A stretch of 9,524 nucleotides of DNA, taken from assembly GCA_900552735.1 (NCBI GenBank), contig USBA01000068.1, forward strand, positions 1 to 9,524. Reading direction: 5' to 3'. Source of the stretch: an uncultured Collinsella sp. Its GTDB lineage: Bacteria > Actinomycetota > Coriobacteriia > Coriobacteriales > Coriobacteriaceae. How positions within the stretch are numbered: position 1 is the stretch's first letter; every line of letters begins with the position of its first letter. Both the position numbers and the translations under genes were made by a program. Under the pieces are notes generated by a model. The model saw only the letters and a list, made by a program, of their open reading frames with translations, searched no databases and had not been told where the DNA came from. This document shows positions 1-7,525 of the stretch, in pieces.

Positions 1-1517
1 ACGATAAACGAAAGCGCGTCCACCTCATCGCCCGAAAGCAAAATATCGAGCTTGACGAGTTCGGAGGGACGGTACTCGTTGAACTCGTAGTCGAGTGAGG
101 CATAGCCCTTGGTGCGACTCTTGAGCTGGTCAAAGAAGTCCAGGATGAGCTCGGCGAGCGGCATGTCGAAGCGCATCTCGACCGATTTGCTCGTGAGATG
201 GATCATGTCAGTTGTAATGCCGCGGTGCTCGATAGCGAGCTGCATGACGGCACCCGTATACTCGGGCGGGCAGATAATTTTGGCCTTGAGGTAAGGCTCC
301 TCAATGCGCTCGATGCGCGTAGCCTCGGGCAGATCCTGCGGGCTGCGAACATCAATCATCTCGCCGTCGGTCTTATAGACGTGATAGTCCACCGAAGGGC
401 TCGTAGCAATGAGGTCAAGGTTGAACTCGCGCTCCAGGCGCTCCTTGACGACTTCCATATGCAGCTGCCCTAAGAAGCCCACGCGGAAGCCAAAGCCGAG
501 CGCCACCGAGGTCTCGGGCTCCCACACCAACGACGGGTCGTTGACGTGCAGCTTATCGAGAGCGTCGCGCAGGTTCTCGTAATCCTTGTTGTCGATCGGA
601 AACAGGCCCGTATAGACCATGGGCTTGGCCTCGCGGTAACCGGGAAGCGGCTCGGGGCAGGGATTAGACGCCCACGTGAGGGTATCGCCCACGTGCACGG
701 CCTCAGGATCCTTCAGACCCGTGACCACGTAGCCGACCTCGCCAACCGTCAGTGCGTCAACCGGGGTCTCGGCAGGACGCTTGACGCCCACGCCGTCGAC
801 CAAGAAGTCACCTTCTGCCTGCATCATGCGCAGAGTATCGCCCTTCTTGATGGAGCCGTCAAAGACGCGGACCGTGGCAACGACGCCGCGGTACTCATCG
901 AAATACGAATCCAGGATAAGCGCCTTGAGCGGCGCGTTCGCATCGCCCTTGGGCGGAGAGATCAAAAAGACGATAGACTCCAGCAAATCGTGAATGCCCT
1001 CGCCGGTCTTGCCCGATACGCATACGGCATCGTCGGCAGGGATCGCCAGGTCGTCCTCGATCTCGGTCTTGACCTCGTCGGGGTGTGCCGACGGCAGGTC
1101 GATCTTGTTGATAGCGGGCACGATATCCAAGTTGGCGTTCATGGCGAGCGTCGCGTTGGAGACGGTCTGCGCCTCGACGCCCTGCGTGGCGTCGACGACA
1201 AGCACCGCACCCTCGCAGGCGGCAAGCGAACGCGAGACCTCGTAGGTAAAGTCCACGTGGCCCGGCGTATCGATCAGGTTGAACTGATACGTCTCACCAT
1301 CGTCGGCGTCATAGGACACGCGAACGGCATTAGACTTGATCGTGATGCCGCGCTCGCGCTCGATATCCATGGTGTCGAGCAGCTGCGACTCCATGTCGCG
1401 CTCGTCGACGGTATGGGTGAGCTCGAGGATGCGGTCACTGATCGTGGACTTGCCATGGTCGATGTGCGCAACGATCGAGAAGTTGCGGATGTGGGAAATG
1501 TCAATTGAAGTATTCAT
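1..1517 (-). CDS. lepA: Elongation factor 4 (LepA), translational GTPase, 3' end cut by window edge
   Basis: LepA/EF4 is a ribosome-associated GTPase related to EF-G that acts on stalled or mistranslocated ribosomes and on 30S biogenesis. I translated the minus strand from the ATG at 1517. The P-loop AHIDHGKST lies at residues 17-25, the switch I segment ERERGITIKSNAV at about 53-65, DTPGH at 83-87 and NKID at 137-140. Domains resembling EF-G II, III and V follow, including the family-like stretch LGFGFRVGFLGQLHMEVV. About 505 residues are visible; the family is near 600, so roughly the last 95, including the LepA-specific C-terminal domain, lie outside the window. The frame is open throughout. 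This start gives the usual N-terminus (R-N-F-S-I-V-A-H). No Shine-Dalgarno sequence precedes it, and a TAAGAT -10-like hexamer ends 7 nt upstream, so a leaderless mRNA is possible. The gene follows rpsT and its terminator. Confidence 0.97.
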   Translation of the reverse strand, partial: MNTSIDISHIRNFSIVAHIDHGKSTISDRILELTHTVDERDMESQLLDTMDIERERGITIKSNAVRVSYDADDGETYQFNLIDTPGHVDFTYEVSRSLAACEGAVLVVDATQGVEAQTVSNATLAMNANLDIVPAINKIDLPSAHPDEVKTEIEDDLAIPADDAVCVSGKTGEGIHDLLESIVFLISPPKGDANAPLKALILDSYFDEYRGVVATVRVFDGSIKKGDTLRMMQAEGDFLVDGVGVKRPAETPVDALTVGEVGYVVTGLKDPEAVHVGDTLTWASNPCPEPLPGYREAKPMVYTGLFPIDNKDYENLRDALDKLHVNDPSLVWEPETSVALGFGFRVGFLGQLHMEVVKERLEREFNLDLIATSPSVDYHVYKTDGEMIDVRSPQDLPEATRIERIEEPYLKAKIICPPEYTGAVMQLAIEHRGITTDMIHLTSKSVEMRFDMPLAELILDFFDQLKSRTKGYASLDYEFNEYRPSELVKLDILLSGDEVDALSFI

Positions 1518-1524
1518 GCGGACT

Positions 1525-1530
1525 ATCTTA
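1525..1530 (-). promoter_or_regulatory. Possible -10 element of a leaderless lepA promoter
   Basis: TAAGAT on the minus strand ends 7 nt before the lepA ATG, which would place the transcription start at or next to the A of the start codon. No convincing -35 element is present; the expected position falls inside the rpsT terminator hairpin. The support is the position, the lack of a Shine-Dalgarno sequence, and the need for a promoter after a strong terminator. Leaderless mRNAs are common in actinobacteria, but this call is an inference. Confidence 0.35.
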
Positions 1531-1542
1531 CCCGAGCGGTAC

Positions 1543-1579
1543 AAAAAATGGAGCCTGTTCCATAAAACAGGCTCCATTT
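1543..1579 (-). terminator. Rho-independent terminator of rpsT
   Basis: A perfect 14-bp inverted repeat (arms 1546-1559 and 1566-1579, core GGAGCCTGTT) with a 6-nt loop is followed on the minus strand by a run of six T. It begins 34 bp after the rpsT stop codon. The plus-strand orientation has only a short broken T run, so it works best for minus-strand transcription. It isolates rpsT from lepA, unless some transcripts read through. Confidence 0.9.
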
Positions 1580-1613
1580 ATGCGCGTAATCTGTGTGGTG
1601 TGAAATTTACAAC

Positions 1614-1880
1614 TTAGGCGTTGATGCTGTTCACGAGCTTGGCAAGACCGGACTTGCGGTTGGAAGCCTGGTTCTTGTGGATAACATGCTTGGCGGCAGC
1701 CATGTCGAGACGCTTGGTGACGGTCTTGAGGGCAGCCTGGGCCTTCTCGGCGTCGCCCTCGGCGACGGCGGACTGGACGTGCTTGGTCAGCGTCTTGAGC
1801 TCGGACTTGACAGCCTTGTTACGCATGCGAGCTGCCTCATTGGTGCGGATACGCTTCTTCTGAGACTTGATGTTTGCCAC
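1614..1880 (-). CDS. rpsT: 30S ribosomal protein S20
   Basis: S20 is a primary 16S rRNA-binding protein of the small subunit. The 88-residue product begins (V/M)ANIKSQKKRIRTNEAAR and carries the family signature KHVIHKNQASNRKSGL near the C-terminus; length and basic composition match the family. The start is the GTG at 1880, because it gives the canonical MANIKS N-terminus and has an AAAGGA ribosome binding site 9 nt upstream (1890-1895). The open frame continues upstream to about 1949, but that extension has no S20 similarity. The gene has its own promoter and a strong terminator, so it is probably expressed as a short monocistronic mRNA as well as by read-through from holA. A non-ATG start is also seen in E. 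coli rpsT, where it takes part in autoregulation; the same role here is unproven. Confidence 0.97.
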   Translation of the reverse strand: MANIKSQKKRIRTNEAARMRNKAVKSELKTLTKHVQSAVAEGDAEKAQAALKTVTKRLDMAAAKHVIHKNQASNRKSGLAKLVNSINA

Positions 1881-1955
1881 TTCTGGAGTTCCTTTCGAGT
1901 TCCTTGCAAAAAATGTATGACACCTCTGAGACACGGTGAGGTCATGCAAGCGCCT

Positions 1956-1964
1956 ACTATAGCA
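1956..1964 (-). promoter_or_regulatory. Extended -10 promoter of rpsT
   Basis: The minus strand reads TGCTATAGT, a TG-N extended motif directly joined to a TATAGT -10 hexamer. Initiation about 7 nt downstream would give a leader of roughly 70 nt before the rpsT GTG. No good -35 lies at 16-18 bp; a perfect TTGACA exists (1994-1999) but is 32 bp away. Extended -10 promoters often manage without a -35. It sits in the gap between holA and rpsT, where a ribosomal protein promoter is expected. Confidence 0.6.
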
Positions 1965-2013
1965 CGCTCCCCCTCAAAGGGATAGAACGAATTTGTCAAA
2001 TAGGCAGGTATCA

Positions 2014-2976
2014 TCACGATTTTCTCAAGATGTTCGTAATCCAGAGCAAAAGCGCGGTCTCCGAATCGGCAGAACCCTTCAGTGCGAGCTCCACATCGAC
2101 CGCGCCCTCGAGCGCAGCGACAAGCTCCGCCATCGAAAAGCGGCGTGCCCAGGTCAGGTGATTTTTGACCTGCCAGGCCTGAAGCTTGAGTGTCGCGGCG
2201 AGCTCACGCCCCTGCCCACGAGAGTCGAGCGCCTTGGCGACGATCAACTCGCGGATGCGACCGCATAGCAGCGTGTAGGTCCACACATAGCTCTTGGCGG
2301 GCAGCAGCCCAAAGAGCTCAAGCGAGCGGCGCATATCGCGGGCCGAGACGGCATTGAGGAAGTCCCAGGGCTGAACTTCGGCCGTGCGCACGATCCAGCG
2401 CTCCACATCGGCAAGCTCAATTTGCGGCGCCTCGACCATCTGGGCAAGCTTGGCCAAGTCGTTATCGAGCATGCGGGTGTTCTCGCCCGAGCGCGAGACG
2501 AGCTCCTCGGCAGCAGCCGTCGAGATGGACTTACCGCGCTGCGTCGCCATCTGCTGAACGCGGCGCGGCAGTTCCCAGCGCTTGGTACCCGAACAATCGA
2601 CGATAGCCTTCTTGTCGATCTTGGCGATTGCCTTATACAGGCGCGTATTCTTGGCAAGTGAGTCGGCAATAATGAGACAGACCGTCGTGGGGCTGGGACT
2701 TGCGAGGTACTCGACAAGCGGTTCCGAGACCGCCTTGGCAAGCTTGGAGCAGCCGTCGAGGATCACCAGGCGAAACTCGCTGCCCATGGGAAAGGTATTG
2801 AGCGAGCCGATGATCGACTCGATATCGGGATCTTTCGTCATGTCGCGTTCATCGAGGTTGAACTCAACCATACCCGACTTTTCCAAGCGAGCTTTCATAC
2901 GCGAGACGGCGTGGTCGCGCTTGACCCCATCGGTACCGACGATCAGATATGCCGGCAGCAGACCGGTTTCGGACAT
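2014..2976 (-). CDS. holA: DNA polymerase III delta subunit (clamp loader)
   Basis: HolA is the delta subunit of the replicative clamp loader; it opens the beta sliding clamp. The 320-residue product has the family layout. An N-terminal AAA+-like domain starts LPAYLIVGTDGVKRDHAVSR, with the conserved SLNTFPMGSEFRLVILDG stretch at about residues 78-95. The C-terminal helical domain contains LKLQAWQVKNHLTWARRFSM and the typical DVELALKGS motif near the end. Delta normally lacks a working Walker A, as here. The start is the ATG at 2976, because a strong GAGAGGGGAG ribosome binding site lies 4 nt upstream. A longer frame upstream adds 20 residues unlike the family and has no better site. It lies 78 bp after comEC, in the conserved comEC-holA-rpsT order, and is probably cotranscribed with comEC. 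The family diverges strongly in sequence; context strengthens the call. Confidence 0.92.
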   Translation of the reverse strand: MSETGLLPAYLIVGTDGVKRDHAVSRMKARLEKSGMVEFNLDERDMTKDPDIESIIGSLNTFPMGSEFRLVILDGCSKLAKAVSEPLVEYLASPSPTTVCLIIADSLAKNTRLYKAIAKIDKKAIVDCSGTKRWELPRRVQQMATQRGKSISTAAAEELVSRSGENTRMLDNDLAKLAQMVEAPQIELADVERWIVRTAEVQPWDFLNAVSARDMRRSLELFGLLPAKSYVWTYTLLCGRIRELIVAKALDSRGQGRELAATLKLQAWQVKNHLTWARRFSMAELVAALEGAVDVELALKGSADSETALLLWITNILRKS

Positions 2977-3054
2977 TGCGCTCCCCTCTCGCACACACTC
3001 GAATTCGTACCGTGCCATTTTAGCCCAGGGGTCCACCGCGCGCCAACGATGTCA

Positions 3055-5358
3055 TCACGGTCGCTGGCATCGCATGGCAAAGCCCTTCGCAGTCGGCGTG
3101 ACGGTAATGTCGCCGTGTTCGATGGTGCATGCGAACGCACCACCCGCTTCCTTAACTGCATCGATGCAGGCATCCGACGGATGGCCGTAACGATTCCCCT
3201 CGCCGGCGCTCGCGATAGAGAACTCGGGCTTAAGCGTGCCCAGCAGGTCTGTGTCGACGGAAACTTTTGAGCCATGATGCCCCAGCTTGAGCACATCGAT
3301 ATCTCCCACCTCCTGTACAAACTCGCGCTCCTGATCGAGCTCGGCGTCACCAGTAAGGAGCACACGCAGGCTCTTGCCTTCCTGAGCGTAGGAGAGCAGC
3401 AAAACAAGAGAGTCCTCATTGCCCTCGCCATCCACCGTGTCAAACGGCCACATCACACGAGCCCGAAATGCGCCGATATCGACCGTGTCTCCGCGAGCCA
3501 CCTGCCGATACGTTACACCCGGGCGATTCAGAACCTCAGTAGGCGCGCCGTCAAGTGCATCGGCCGCGACCGCAATGGTTCCAACCGAAAAACGATCGAG
3601 TACGTCGGGAAGACCGCCCCAATGGTCTTCATCCCAATGCGTCACGAAGACGGCGTCGATATGGTGGACGTTATTGCGAACCAACGCCGACACCACGCGG
3701 TCATCGAGCCCACAGTCGACGAGTGCCACGGCGCCACCCTGACGAACCAGAATCGCATCGGCCTGGCCAACATCGAGGACCGTTACCGAAGGCGGCGCAC
3801 ATCGATCCCAATAGACATACGGAACACCCGCTGCGAGCATTAAACACAGCAGCCCCGCTGCCATGCTCCGCGCGCGGGGGCGTGGCCACCAGACCAAGAG
3901 GGCCACCAGCGCGAATGGCACCACATATACCAAGGGCGTATCGGGCGGCACGCTTACGGATGCGCCCGGAACGGCAGCAAAGAGCTGTTCAAAGAACAGC
4001 GCACAGCGGGCGACAATCATGGGCACCACGAGCGCCCCGTGACGCAGCAGCGGCACAAGCGAGCAGGGCACCAGCACAACCGATACAGCGAGCAGCACGC
4101 TTATCACCGGACCGATCACGGCATTTGCAAGTGGGGCAATGAGCGAAAACGTCTCAAATGCGGGAATCGTAACGGGAAGTGTCGCCAGCTGCGAGCACAG
4201 CGTGACAGACAAAACGCTGGCGACACCCGATGGCATGCCCAGCTCGCCCAAGGCGTAGGTGGCGTAGGGGCAAAAACAAAGGATGGCAAAGACACTGGCG
4301 CACGAAAGCTGAAAACCCATTTCGAACAATACCGTCGGACGCAGCAACACAAAGATTGCCATGGTGACGAACAGAGCCGAGAGGCCATGCCGACGACGCC
4401 CGGCGCCGTTGGCGACAAGCGTCGCCGCCACCATGCAGCACGCGCGCACGGCCGAGGGCGAGGCGCCCGTAAAGACGGCATAGGCAATAAGAGCCAGCAT
4501 CAACAGTCCCCGCTGCAGCCCACGAGAGAGGCGTGTCTTTTGCAGGGCGCTCTCAATCACAAACCCCACGATGGCAAGATGGCTGCCCGAGACGGCGATG
4601 AGATGTGCGGTGCCCGTTACCGAAAACCAATCGCCCGCCGGCTGGGCGCGCAGCTCGGACGAGCGTCCACAGACAACGCCGGCAATGAGCGAGCGCGCTG
4701 GATCGGTCGCTGGCGCGATAACGGCAAGGAGCTCGTTTCGAAGCCAAGACAACGGGCCTGGAGGGCCCTCGTCGATCGATACCAACCGGACGACTTTAAC
4801 CTTTCGAAGCTCGCCCCGAAGCACGCGTGAGCGCCCATACGCATCATTCTCAAAGCGCGAAATTCGACCGATAGCACGTACATGCGAACCGGCGCCAAGC
4901 TCACGATCACACGACAGCCGTACCTGACCCAAACGCTTTTCGCCCGCATACGCATCACAGGTATAGGAGTACGCACCGTCATTGATGGACGGGTCGCCGT
5001 ACACAACAAACTCGAGACTGCTCGCAGCCCGATTATCCAACGCCCTCGAAGCGCGCAGCGCCCCTATCGCCCAACCCGCGGACACGACCGCTCCCGCCAC
5101 GAGGCCGAGGGCCGCGGCATACAGCCATCGCCTCCACCGCACAAGGCGCATGCAGGACCGAGCCAATACGATGCACCCTGCTGCCGCAACGGGAATGGCC
5201 ATAAGCAATGTGACGGGCGCCGCCCGCTCTCCCAGCAGCGCATCGGCCGCCATGTTAAGTACCAAGCCACAGCTCGCACACAAGCCGGCACAAAGGGCTA
5301 TCGTCCACGGCATCAATGGGCGCGGTGGCATCACATGCTCGCGCTCGGTCGCACTCAT
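3055..5358 (-). CDS. comEC: ComEC/Rec2 DNA uptake channel protein
   Basis: ComEC forms the inner-membrane channel that brings single-stranded DNA into the cell in natural transformation. The 767-residue product has the full family layout: two or three N-terminal hydrophobic helices and a soluble DUF4131-like region (about 1-190); a polytopic competence domain (about 205-500) with the signature TGTAHLIAVSGSHLAIVGF near 238-256; and a C-terminal metallo-beta-lactamase domain (about 525-760). The last shows DVGQADAILV, the metal-binding THWDEDH (573-579), TGDAE (about 669-673), LGHHGS (692-697) and GNRYGHPS. This domain is thought to degrade the non-transported strand. The start is the ATG at 5358, whose ATGA overlaps the comEA stop by 4 bp; a TTG four codons upstream is less likely. 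It ends in tandem TGATGA stops. There is no strong ribosome binding site, so translation is probably coupled to comEA, which is frameshifted here. The gene itself looks intact. Confidence 0.96.
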   Translation of the reverse strand: MSATEREHVMPPRPLMPWTIALCAGLCASCGLVLNMAADALLGERAAPVTLLMAIPVAAAGCIVLARSCMRLVRWRRWLYAAALGLVAGAVVSAGWAIGALRASRALDNRAASSLEFVVYGDPSINDGAYSYTCDAYAGEKRLGQVRLSCDRELGAGSHVRAIGRISRFENDAYGRSRVLRGELRKVKVVRLVSIDEGPPGPLSWLRNELLAVIAPATDPARSLIAGVVCGRSSELRAQPAGDWFSVTGTAHLIAVSGSHLAIVGFVIESALQKTRLSRGLQRGLLMLALIAYAVFTGASPSAVRACCMVAATLVANGAGRRRHGLSALFVTMAIFVLLRPTVLFEMGFQLSCASVFAILCFCPYATYALGELGMPSGVASVLSVTLCSQLATLPVTIPAFETFSLIAPLANAVIGPVISVLLAVSVVLVPCSLVPLLRHGALVVPMIVARCALFFEQLFAAVPGASVSVPPDTPLVYVVPFALVALLVWWPRPRARSMAAGLLCLMLAAGVPYVYWDRCAPPSVTVLDVGQADAILVRQGGAVALVDCGLDDRVVSALVRNNVHHIDAVFVTHWDEDHWGGLPDVLDRFSVGTIAVAADALDGAPTEVLNRPGVTYRQVARGDTVDIGAFRARVMWPFDTVDGEGNEDSLVLLLSYAQEGKSLRVLLTGDAELDQEREFVQEVGDIDVLKLGHHGSKVSVDTDLLGTLKPEFSIASAGEGNRYGHPSDACIDAVKEAGGAFACTIEHGDITVTPTAKGFAMRCQRP

Positions 5359-6066
5359 ACGCAGATGCAATCTTTAATTTTGGCGAGTTTCTTCTCACCG
5401 ATCCCCGATACGCGCATAAGGTCATCGACCGAGGCAAAGGCCCCGTTTTGCGTCCGTTCGTCGATAATTGACTGGGCCATAGAAGGCCCGATGCCCGAAA
5501 GCGTCTGCAGCTCCGCCGCACTTGCCGTATTGATATTCACAAGTCCCGACGAAGACCCTGTACCAGGGGTCGTGGAAGCGCCGCTTTCGGCGCCGCCGAC
5601 GGCCGCAGCCGTTTGTTGCTCCCCTACCGTCGGCACATAGATCTTTTGACCATCGGTGATCTTGGACGCACGGTTAAGACCCGTCACATTCGCCTCGGCC
5701 GTAAGCCCTCCGGCGGCATCAATCGCCTGGGACACCCGTGCTCCATCTTTAAGCCGGTACACGCCAGGCTTCACAACGGCGCCATCAACATCGACGTACA
5801 CCTCGGCAGCAGAGGAGCTCTTGGCAGACGGCTCATCGGCATCGTCAAGAGAGGCATCCCCGGCCCCGCGCACATCCCGAGGCGCTCGCCTCATCACTAC
5901 GCTCAAACGATACGTCGCTGGAGTGACCACCAAAACCTGCCATCGCCAAGCCGCTCGCGGCGGCAATGACAACCAGGATCGCCACGACCATCGCCTTATG
6001 GCCGAGCAGCTTTTCTGCCCAGCGGTCCATCCGTTTAACCCGTTCGTGTTGCTCGCGCTGCGCCAT
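5355..6066 (-). pseudogene. comEA: ComEA DNA receptor, split by a one-base frame change
   Basis: ComEA is a membrane-anchored receptor that binds double-stranded DNA and passes it to ComEC. From the ATG at 6066 to the stop shared with comEC is 712 nt, one more than a multiple of three. Frame A begins MAQREQHERVKRMDRWAEK, has a transmembrane helix (about residues 25-44, MVVAILVVIAAASGLAMAG), and stops at TGA 5845-5847 after 73 residues. The next frame carries the rest: an SLBB domain (VYVDVDGAVVKPGVYRL onward) and paired helix-hairpin-helix motifs (LVNINTASAAELQTLSGIGP and VSGIGEKKLAKIK), ending with a 4-bp overlap with comEC. The switch must fall between about 5848 and 5910, a linker rich in G runs (5875-5880 and the two GGGG runs near 5859-5868). 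One extra G would explain it. It could be a real mutation, phase variation at a short homopolymer, or a sequencing error. The downstream part alone would lack the anchor. Confidence 0.88.
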
Positions 6067-6074
6067 AGCAAACA

Positions 6075-6080
6075 CCTCCC
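6075..6080 (-). promoter_or_regulatory. Ribosome binding site of comEA
   Basis: GGGAGG lies 8 nt before the ATG at 6066. This strong site fixes translation initiation in the frame that encodes the membrane anchor, and so shows that the SLBB/helix-hairpin-helix part is in the wrong frame for this start. Confidence 0.8.
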
Positions 6081-6139
6081 AACACCATCGTGTCAGGAAA
6101 CGAACGTCGCAGCCTCCGCACGTCCACACCGGTTATCGC

Positions 6140-6167
6140 GGTCAAACCAAAAGCTGACCAAAACCTT
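6140..6167 (-). promoter_or_regulatory. Possible operator or promoter region upstream of comEA
   Basis: A perfect 5-bp inverted repeat, GGTCA-N10-TGACC (6140-6159), overlaps two TTTTGGT copies spaced 11 bp apart, one helical turn, on the minus strand. TTGGTC and GATAAC 18 bp apart could be weak -35 and -10 elements. This is the place to expect control of comEA-comEC. No regulator family could be recognised from the motif. Confidence 0.3.
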
Positions 6168-6234
6168 GCGGAAAAATGTCCATGTATTCAGGCACACGTC
6201 GACAAATGAACCGTTTATCGCCTAATGCCCAGAT

Positions 6235-6270
6235 AGATAAAGACCGACGATGCAAAATCACCGCCGGTCT
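6235..6270 (-). terminator. Probable rho-independent terminator after thiI
   Basis: Arms 6259-6270 and 6241-6252 form a 12-bp RNA stem with two G-U wobbles and a 6-nt loop, beginning 10 bp after the thiI stop. The tail reads TTTATC, a weak U tract. Its position between thiI and the comEA promoter region fits the end of the mihF-gmk-rpoZ-thiI transcript. Confidence 0.65.
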
Positions 6271-6280
6271 ATACACAACA

Positions 6281-7525
6281 TTATTCGTGATCTTGGTAAA
6301 TCTCACGTGGAGCGAGCTCGGAATGCTTGCGTTTTAAGGTCTTAGGGGCCTTATACGTGTTGCTCTCGAAGTCGATATACTCGGTCTGTTTGAGCAAACG
6401 CTCAATCATCTCCTCGTGATCGAACAGCTCCCACGCCTCATGCACGGCATCAAGTTTAGCGTGCGTCTCGGGGCGGCGCGGCATAAACAGCGTGCAGCAG
6501 TCGGGAGCGGCCTCAGTCGAGATATCGAACGTACCGATCTCCTCAGCGCGTGCGATGATCTCCTGCTTGTCCGAACCGATCAACGGACGGAACACGGGGA
6601 TCTTCACGGCCTCATTGACGGCCATGATGTTCTCGAGCGTCTGGGAGGCAACCTGACCGAGCGATTCACCAGTCACGATAGCCTTGGCGCCCTCGATATG
6701 CGCAATGCGCTCGGCAACCGAATACATAATGCGGCGATACATGATCACGCGTAGGTTGCTGGGACAGGTGACCGAAATCTCACGCTGGCAGTCACCAAAC
6801 GGCACCACGTACAGGCGGCCGATCTGGACACCCGGCTCAAGCGTACGGATAATGTCCTGCACCAAATACTCGCTCGTATCGGGCGTCTGCGGACGGCCGG
6901 AGAAATGTACCGGCACGCACACCGCGCCGCGACGCGCGAGCATCCAGGTCGCCACCGGAGAATCGATGCCCGAGGAAAGCAGCGTCACGACCTTGCCGGC
7001 AGAACCCACCGGCAGACCGCCCACGCCGCGCTCGGAGCGTGCGTACACGTAAACGCTACCCTGGACCACCAGTACGTGAACCATCGCGTCGGGGTCGTGC
7101 ATCTGGACCTTTTTATCGGGAAACGCCTCGCACAGCACCTCGCCCACCTGACGATTGATATCAATCGAGGTGAGCTCGTAGTCGGTGTTAGAGCGCTTGG
7201 CATGCACCTTAAACGAATCGAAGGGGCCAAACTCGCGCAGCGCCTTCACGGCGGCGGCGCAGTACTCCTGCGGGTCGCGGTTCGTGTGATATGCCAGGGA
7301 CACGCGGGCAACGCCGGGGACGGTGCGAATGACGCGCGCCGCCTCGTCGGCCTGATGCTCGTTAAAGGTCACGAGGATATAACCGGAAATTCGAGACACG
7401 GCGTTCACGGAAAAGGCGGCCAAAGCCGCCTTAATGTTATCCATGAGGATATGCTCAAAATGTGCGCGGTTCTTGCCCTTCAGTCCAACCTCGTGATAGT
7501 GGACCAGGCAGACGCGAGCTGCCAT
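6281..7525 (-). CDS. thiI: tRNA 4-thiouridine synthase ThiI
   Basis: ThiI adenylates U8 of tRNA and inserts sulfur to make 4-thiouridine; in some bacteria it also supplies sulfur for the thiamine thiazole. The 414-residue product has a ferredoxin-like N-terminal region with EVGLKGKNR (12-20), a THUMP RNA-binding domain (about 60-165), and a PP-loop ATP pyrophosphatase domain with SSGIDSP (184-190) and TGESLGQVASQTLENI (285-300). A Cys-Cys pair at 343-344 (PDCCTLF) sits where the family has a catalytic cysteine. No C-terminal rhodanese domain is present, so this is the short form seen in Bacillus, in which sulfur probably comes from a separate cysteine desulfurase. The ATG directly follows the rpoZ stop (TAAATG), with no clear ribosome binding site, indicating coupling. 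A role in tRNA modification is secure; a role in thiamine synthesis is not. Confidence 0.96.
   Translation of the reverse strand: MAARVCLVHYHEVGLKGKNRAHFEHILMDNIKAALAAFSVNAVSRISGYILVTFNEHQADEAARVIRTVPGVARVSLAYHTNRDPQEYCAAAVKALREFGPFDSFKVHAKRSNTDYELTSIDINRQVGEVLCEAFPDKKVQMHDPDAMVHVLVVQGSVYVYARSERGVGGLPVGSAGKVVTLLSSGIDSPVATWMLARRGAVCVPVHFSGRPQTPDTSEYLVQDIIRTLEPGVQIGRLYVVPFGDCQREISVTCPSNLRVIMYRRIMYSVAERIAHIEGAKAIVTGESLGQVASQTLENIMAVNEAVKIPVFRPLIGSDKQEIIARAEEIGTFDISTEAAPDCCTLFMPRRPETHAKLDAVHEAWELFDHEEMIERLLKQTEYIDFESNTYKAPKTLKRKHSELAPREIYQDHE

Noticed and set aside
546..1508. Plus-strand open frame of 320 codons opposite lepA
   Set aside because: It is fully antisense to lepA, which shows all the GTPase motifs. 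Its composition (rich in Arg, Asp, Val and His) is typical of a complementary frame in high-GC DNA, and no domain is recognisable.
1994..1999. Perfect TTGACA as the -35 of rpsT
   Set aside because: It is 32 bp from the TATAGT -10, and no -10 hexamer lies at 16-18 bp.
3017..3022. TAAAAT hexamer upstream of holA as a promoter -10
   Set aside because: There is no -35 at 16-18 bp and no TG extension. It is too weak to call, though a holA promoter would be expected if comEA-comEC is poorly transcribed.
2994..3036. In-frame upstream extension of holA adding 20 residues
   Set aside because: The added residues do not resemble the start of delta subunits, while the ATG at 2976 has a strong ribosome binding site.
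4039..4830. Plus-strand open frame of 263 codons opposite comEC
   Set aside because: It is antisense to the membrane domain of comEC, strongly charged with no recognisable motif, and has no ribosome binding site.
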